Shown piece by piece: positions 5,682-8,676 of a stretch of 8,676 bases of DNA. The notes below the pieces were generated by a model, which was given only the letters and a program-made list of their open reading frames with translations, did not search any database and was not told the origin of the DNA. Made by a program: the position numbers and the translations under genes. Each line of letters begins with the position of its first letter. The stretch's first letter is position 1. The stretch is from an uncultured Collinsella sp. (GTDB lineage Bacteria; Actinomycetota; Coriobacteriia; Coriobacteriales; Coriobacteriaceae): positions 1 to 8,676 of the forward strand of contig CABQMC010000055.1 of NCBI GenBank assembly GCA_902465115.1, written 5' to 3'.

Positions 5682-6623
5682 CTAGTTGCCCGATGTCGTG
5701 CCTTGGCTTGAACTGTCAGATGTCGTGCCGGACGCGGTTCCGCTCGAGCTGTTGGTGTTGCTGTTGTCTGCTGCGCCCGTTCCCGACGTGTTGTCGCTGC
5801 TTGTCTGGTCGCCCGTACTCGGCTGCGAGCCGTCAGTCGTTTGGCTTGAGTCGGTCGTGCCGGACGGCGTGCCACTGTTGGCCGTAGAGGAATCGGTGCC
5901 CTGCGATTGGTTTTGGGTGTTCGAGGACGAATTGGCAGAGGTAGGACTGTCTTGCGTGTCGTCCGTCTGTGCCTGCTGATCCTGCGGCTGAGTGTTGCCA
6001 TTTGCATCGCTCTCGGTCGTGCGCGACGACAGGATTGGCTCGGGACGCTCGCCCAGACCCTCACCGGCAGTGGTGATAAGGATGGCGCCGGTACAGGCGA
6101 TGACCGCGACGATGGCGATGGCGATCGAGAAGACGATGACCTTCTTTTGCGTCTGGCTGCGCTCTGCCGCGGCCTTGGCGCGCAGGCTGTTAGGGGCGAC
6201 GCGCGCCGTGGTCGCGCGCCCCGCAACCTGGCGCATCTCCTGCGTGGTCGCGGCGCCGCCCAGGTGCTCCTCGACATTAAACTCAACGGGCTCATAGACG
6301 CCGGCGGGGTGCGTACCTTTGAGGGCTTCGGCGCTGGCAGAGATAAAGTGGCGGTAGACCTGCGATGACACAACGGTGATGACCGAGCTCACGGCGGCAC
6401 CAATTACTGAACCAGCGATACCAATCTTGGAAGCAAGCGCCACGCTCGTGGCGGCAGCTGCGGCGCCGGCGATGATCTGGGGAATGGAAATGTCGTCGAA
6501 CAGGCCCTTTTTGGGCGCGATGGCCATGGTCTGTCCGATGGAATGGTTCTCGTGCACGCCGTTGTTGAGCGATGCCGGCGTCATGACGCGCGTGCGCGGC
6601 GCGTCGGTGTACTTGGTTGTCAT
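5682..6623 (-). CDS. Hypothetical membrane protein with Gly/Ala-rich hydrophobic segment and Ser/Thr-rich tail
   Basis: This 313-residue protein belongs to no family I can name. Residues 48-88 form a long hydrophobic stretch dominated by Ala, Gly, Ile, Val and Ser (AGAAAAATSVALASKIGIAG), like glycine-zipper or hairpin membrane segments. Residues 89-160 are polar and basic. A clear single transmembrane helix spans about 162-185 (VIVFSIAIAIVAVIACTGAI). Residues 200-313 are almost only Ser, Thr, Gly, Asn, Asp and Gln with no charged cluster, typical of a flexible extracellular stalk. The basic stretch before the last helix suggests its N-terminal side faces the cytoplasm and the tail lies outside. 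The tail ends without an LPxTG sorting signal. The start at 6623 follows GGAGG by seven bases; the in-frame ATG at 6719 lacks a ribosome site and would add a non-conserved-looking extension. It is divergent from nadE. Confidence 0.82.
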   Translation of the reverse strand: MTTKYTDAPRTRVMTPASLNNGVHENHSIGQTMAIAPKKGLFDDISIPQIIAGAAAAATSVALASKIGIAGSVIGAAVSSVITVVSSQVYRHFISASAEALKGTHPAGVYEPVEFNVEEHLGGAATTQEMRQVAGRATTARVAPNSLRAKAAAERSQTQKKVIVFSIAIAIVAVIACTGAILITTAGEGLGERPEPILSSRTTESDANGNTQPQDQQAQTDDTQDSPTSANSSSNTQNQSQGTDSSTANSGTPSGTTDSSQTTDGSQPSTGDQTSSDNTSGTGAADNSNTNSSSGTASGTTSDSSSQGTTSGN

Positions 6624-6732
6624 ACGGGGTCCTCCCGGTGTAAATCTGCTTCGTTTCGTGTAGCCATCAGGGTACCCACCAGATGTGAATCGTACGTGAC
6701 ATTTAACAGATACCATCAACTCATCAATAGCT

Positions 6733-6745
6733 CACCAAGTTGGTG
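6733..6745. promoter_or_regulatory. Inverted repeat in the divergent region before nadE
   Basis: CACCAA and TTGGTG flank a single central G, a perfect 13-base dyad. It lies 28 bases upstream of the nadE -10-like box and 110 bases from the divergent membrane-protein gene, so it could be an operator for either. It does not match any NAD-pathway repressor site that I know. Confidence 0.3.
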
Positions 6746-6772
6746 GGATGCGGTTCCACTCGGCGGTTGAAC

Positions 6773-6778
6773 TACAAT
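6773..6778 (+). promoter_or_regulatory. Likely -10 box of nadE
   Basis: TACAAT differs from consensus at one base. It lies 49 bases before the nadE ATG. No good -35 box is found 16-18 bases upstream (GCGGTT at 17), so the call is tentative. Confidence 0.4.
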
Positions 6779-6826
6779 AGGGCTTGCTAATTGTGTTGAA
6801 TAGCGTCTACGCACGGGAGCATTCTT

Positions 6827-8676
6827 ATGAATCTTCACCTTTCTCAGTCTGATGGCTTTTTGCGTGTGGCGGCGGCGTCGCCACAGATTCGTGTGGCCGA
6901 TGTCGAGGGCAATGCCGAGGTGGCGCTGGCGGCTGTTCGCGAGGCTACCGAGCGCGGCGTTCGCGCGCTGGTGCTGCCCGAGCTTAACCTGACCGGCTAT
7001 ACCGCGGCCGACCTGTTCCATAATCGCACGCTGCTGCATGCCTGCGAGACCGCACTGGCACATATTCTCGATGAAACTCGCGAGCTGCCGATTGTCTTTA
7101 CCATTGGTCTTCCCGTTGCAGTTGCCGAGAATATCTACAACTGCGCCGCCGTGTGCTGTGCGGGTGAGCTTTTGGGTCTTACGGCCAAGAAGTATCTGCC
7201 CAACTATGGCGAGTTCTATGAGCGCCGTTGGTTTGCTCCGGCGCCTGCGGATCCCGTGTGGGTCGAGTTTGCCGGTCAGGGTCCGGTTCCGCTGGGCTCG
7301 GGGCTTGTCTACCGCTGCTGTGATGAAGGTGCCGAGGATGTGGTGCTGGGCGTTGAGGTCTGCGAGGACCTGTGGGTGCCGGCGCCCCCTTCGACCGAGA
7401 TGGCGCTTGACGGTGCGACGGTGATTCTCAACCCGTCGGCCTCGGACGAGATTATCGGTAAGGCGGATTACCGCCGCAGCCTTATCTCTAACCAAAGCGC
7501 GCGCCTGTACTGCGCCTATGCCTACGCGGACGCGAGCGAGGGCGAGTCCACGACCGACATGGTCTTTGCGGGTGAGAACCTCGTCTACGAAAACGGCTCC
7601 AAGCTCGCCGCGACCAAACTGCTTACCTGCGATATGGCCATCGCCGACGTTGACCTTGACCGCCTGGTTGCCGAGCGCCGTCGCTCGACGACGTGGACGC
7701 GTACCGACGATGCTCCGGAGGCCACGACCGTTGAGTTTTCGTTTGAGGGCGTGCTGGCCAAAGAGCCTGTCCTGCGCGATGCCTGCGATATCGACCGCGT
7801 TTTTCCGCGCGCGCCCTTTGTGCCGGCCGACCACGGCGACTTGGCCGAGCGCTGCGAGACGATCCTCAATCTGCAGACTGCTGGCCTCAAGACCCGCCTT
7901 GCCCACACGGGCACCAAGGCTGCGGTCATCGGCCTTTCGGGTGGCTTGGACTCCACGCTGGCACTACTTGTGACCGTGCGTGCGTTCGACGCCTTGGGCC
8001 TGCCGCGCACCGGTATCACGGCCGTGTCCATGCCCGGCTTTGGCACGACGCACCGCACCAAGTCCAATGCCGAGTCGCTCGCTCGCGACCTAGGCGTGAG
8101 CTTTCGCGAAGTCTCGATCCATGCAGCCGTGGAGCAGCACTTTAAGGACATCGAGCATGATCCGGCCGTGCAGGACGTAACCTACGAGAACAGCCAGGCG
8201 CGCGAGCGCACGCAGATTCTCATGGATTTGGCCAACCAAGCCGGCGGCTTTGTCATCGGCACGGGCGACCTCAGTGAGCTGGCGCTCGGCTGGGCCACGT
8301 ACAACGGTGACCACATGAGTATGTATGCCGTCAATGCGAGCGTGCCTAAGACGCTCGTGCGCCATCTGGTGCGCTATGCGGCTGATGTCTTTGGCGGGCG
8401 CATTGCCGAGGTCTTGCTCGATATCCTCGATACGCCGGTGTCCCCCGAGCTTCTGCCGCCCACGGGCGACGGCGAGATTGCGCAGAAGACCGAGGATTTG
8501 GTGGGTCCGTACGAGCTGCACGACTACTTCCTCTACTACCTGCTGCGTTTTGGCTTTGAGCCGGGCAAGATCTACCGCATGGCGCTCAAGAGCTTCGAGG
8601 GCGTCTACGACGCCAAGACCGTCCACACGTGGCTACGTACGTTCTACCGTCGCTTCTTTGCCCAGCAGTTTAAGCG
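6827..8676 (+). CDS. nadE: Glutamine-hydrolysing NAD(+) synthase (partial, C-terminus off the right edge)
   Basis: This cytoplasmic enzyme makes NAD from nicotinic acid adenine dinucleotide, ATP and glutamine, the last step of NAD synthesis. The N-terminal nitrilase-type glutaminase domain (about 15-300) shows its Glu-Lys-Cys triad: Glu52 in LVLPELNLTGY, Lys121 in TAKKYLPNYGEFYE, and Cys179 in GVEVCEDLW. Glu52 and Lys121 have the same numbers as in the M. tuberculosis enzyme, and Cys179 is close to its Cys176. The synthetase domain has the ATP-pyrophosphatase loop SGGLDST at 371-377 and later GTGDLSELALGW. The frame is open for 616 codons. The M. tuberculosis protein has about 679 residues, and the last visible RRFFAQQFKR is close to its C-terminal region, so roughly 60 residues are missing. 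The start is set by GGGAG seven bases upstream of ATG. The fused glutaminase means glutamine rather than free ammonia is the nitrogen source. Confidence 0.95.
   Translation, partial: MNLHLSQSDGFLRVAAASPQIRVADVEGNAEVALAAVREATERGVRALVLPELNLTGYTAADLFHNRTLLHACETALAHILDETRELPIVFTIGLPVAVAENIYNCAAVCCAGELLGLTAKKYLPNYGEFYERRWFAPAPADPVWVEFAGQGPVPLGSGLVYRCCDEGAEDVVLGVEVCEDLWVPAPPSTEMALDGATVILNPSASDEIIGKADYRRSLISNQSARLYCAYAYADASEGESTTDMVFAGENLVYENGSKLAATKLLTCDMAIADVDLDRLVAERRRSTTWTRTDDAPEATTVEFSFEGVLAKEPVLRDACDIDRVFPRAPFVPADHGDLAERCETILNLQTAGLKTRLAHTGTKAAVIGLSGGLDSTLALLVTVRAFDALGLPRTGITAVSMPGFGTTHRTKSNAESLARDLGVSFREVSIHAAVEQHFKDIEHDPAVQDVTYENSQARERTQILMDLANQAGGFVIGTGDLSELALGWATYNGDHMSMYAVNASVPKTLVRHLVRYAADVFGGRIAEVLLDILDTPVSPELLPPTGDGEIAQKTEDLVGPYELHDYFLYYLLRFGFEPGKIYRMALKSFEGVYDAKTVHTWLRTFYRRFFAQQFK

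Noticed and set aside
5690..6000. Possible tandem DNA repeats in the Ser/Thr/Gly/Asn tail region
   Set aside because: The protein is low-complexity, but I see no regular repeat unit at DNA level. The codons vary, so it is compositional bias rather than a tandem array.
6716..7906. A 396-codon minus-strand frame opposite nadE
   Set aside because: It mirrors the strongly supported nadE coding frame, contains no domain motif, and would overlap the divergent promoter region.

Overview
The window reads like a moderately high-GC actinobacterial chromosome segment. The domain content fits Coriobacteriia, for example a Collinsella-like gut anaerobe: an EttA starting with the actinobacterial-type MAEFIYQM, a large glutamine-hydrolysing NAD synthase of the mycobacterial type, and strong GGAGG ribosome sites. 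That placement is an inference from protein style, not from a marker gene. No RNA genes, insertion sequences, CRISPR or phage genes were seen, and no gene-free stretch reaches 300 bases (the longest is about 200).

Layout, left to right. (1) A minus-strand gene runs off the left edge. It joins a complete ThiF/TcdA-type tRNA t6A dehydratase to the N-terminal half of a TatD-family metal hydrolase in one uninterrupted frame. (2) Divergent from it is a two-gene operon of an ArsR-family repressor (SdpR-like) and an SdpI-like membrane protein. Its good sigma-70-type promoter is overlapped by an inverted repeat, as expected for autorepression. (3) After a small terminator and a leader carrying a hairpin and a possible short leader ORF comes the translation factor EttA (ABC-F). 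(4) A terminator-type stem-loop that could act on both strands separates EttA from two minus-strand genes of unknown function. One has a conserved-looking N-terminal domain, a lysine-rich patch, a long acidic Glu/Pro/Ala linker and a C-terminal domain. The other is a membrane protein with a Gly/Ala-rich hydrophobic segment and a long Ser/Thr/Gly/Asn tail. A strong hairpin between them probably gives each its own transcript. (5) Divergent from the membrane protein is nadE, glutamine-dependent NAD synthase, which runs off the right edge.

Most of the window is core metabolism and translation: tRNA modification, ribosome gating and NAD synthesis. The parts most worth a second look are the TcdA-TatD fusion, the two uncharacterised minus-strand proteins with the palindromes in front of one of them, and the leader of ettA. 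I saw no convincing multi-gene novel defence or mobile system.
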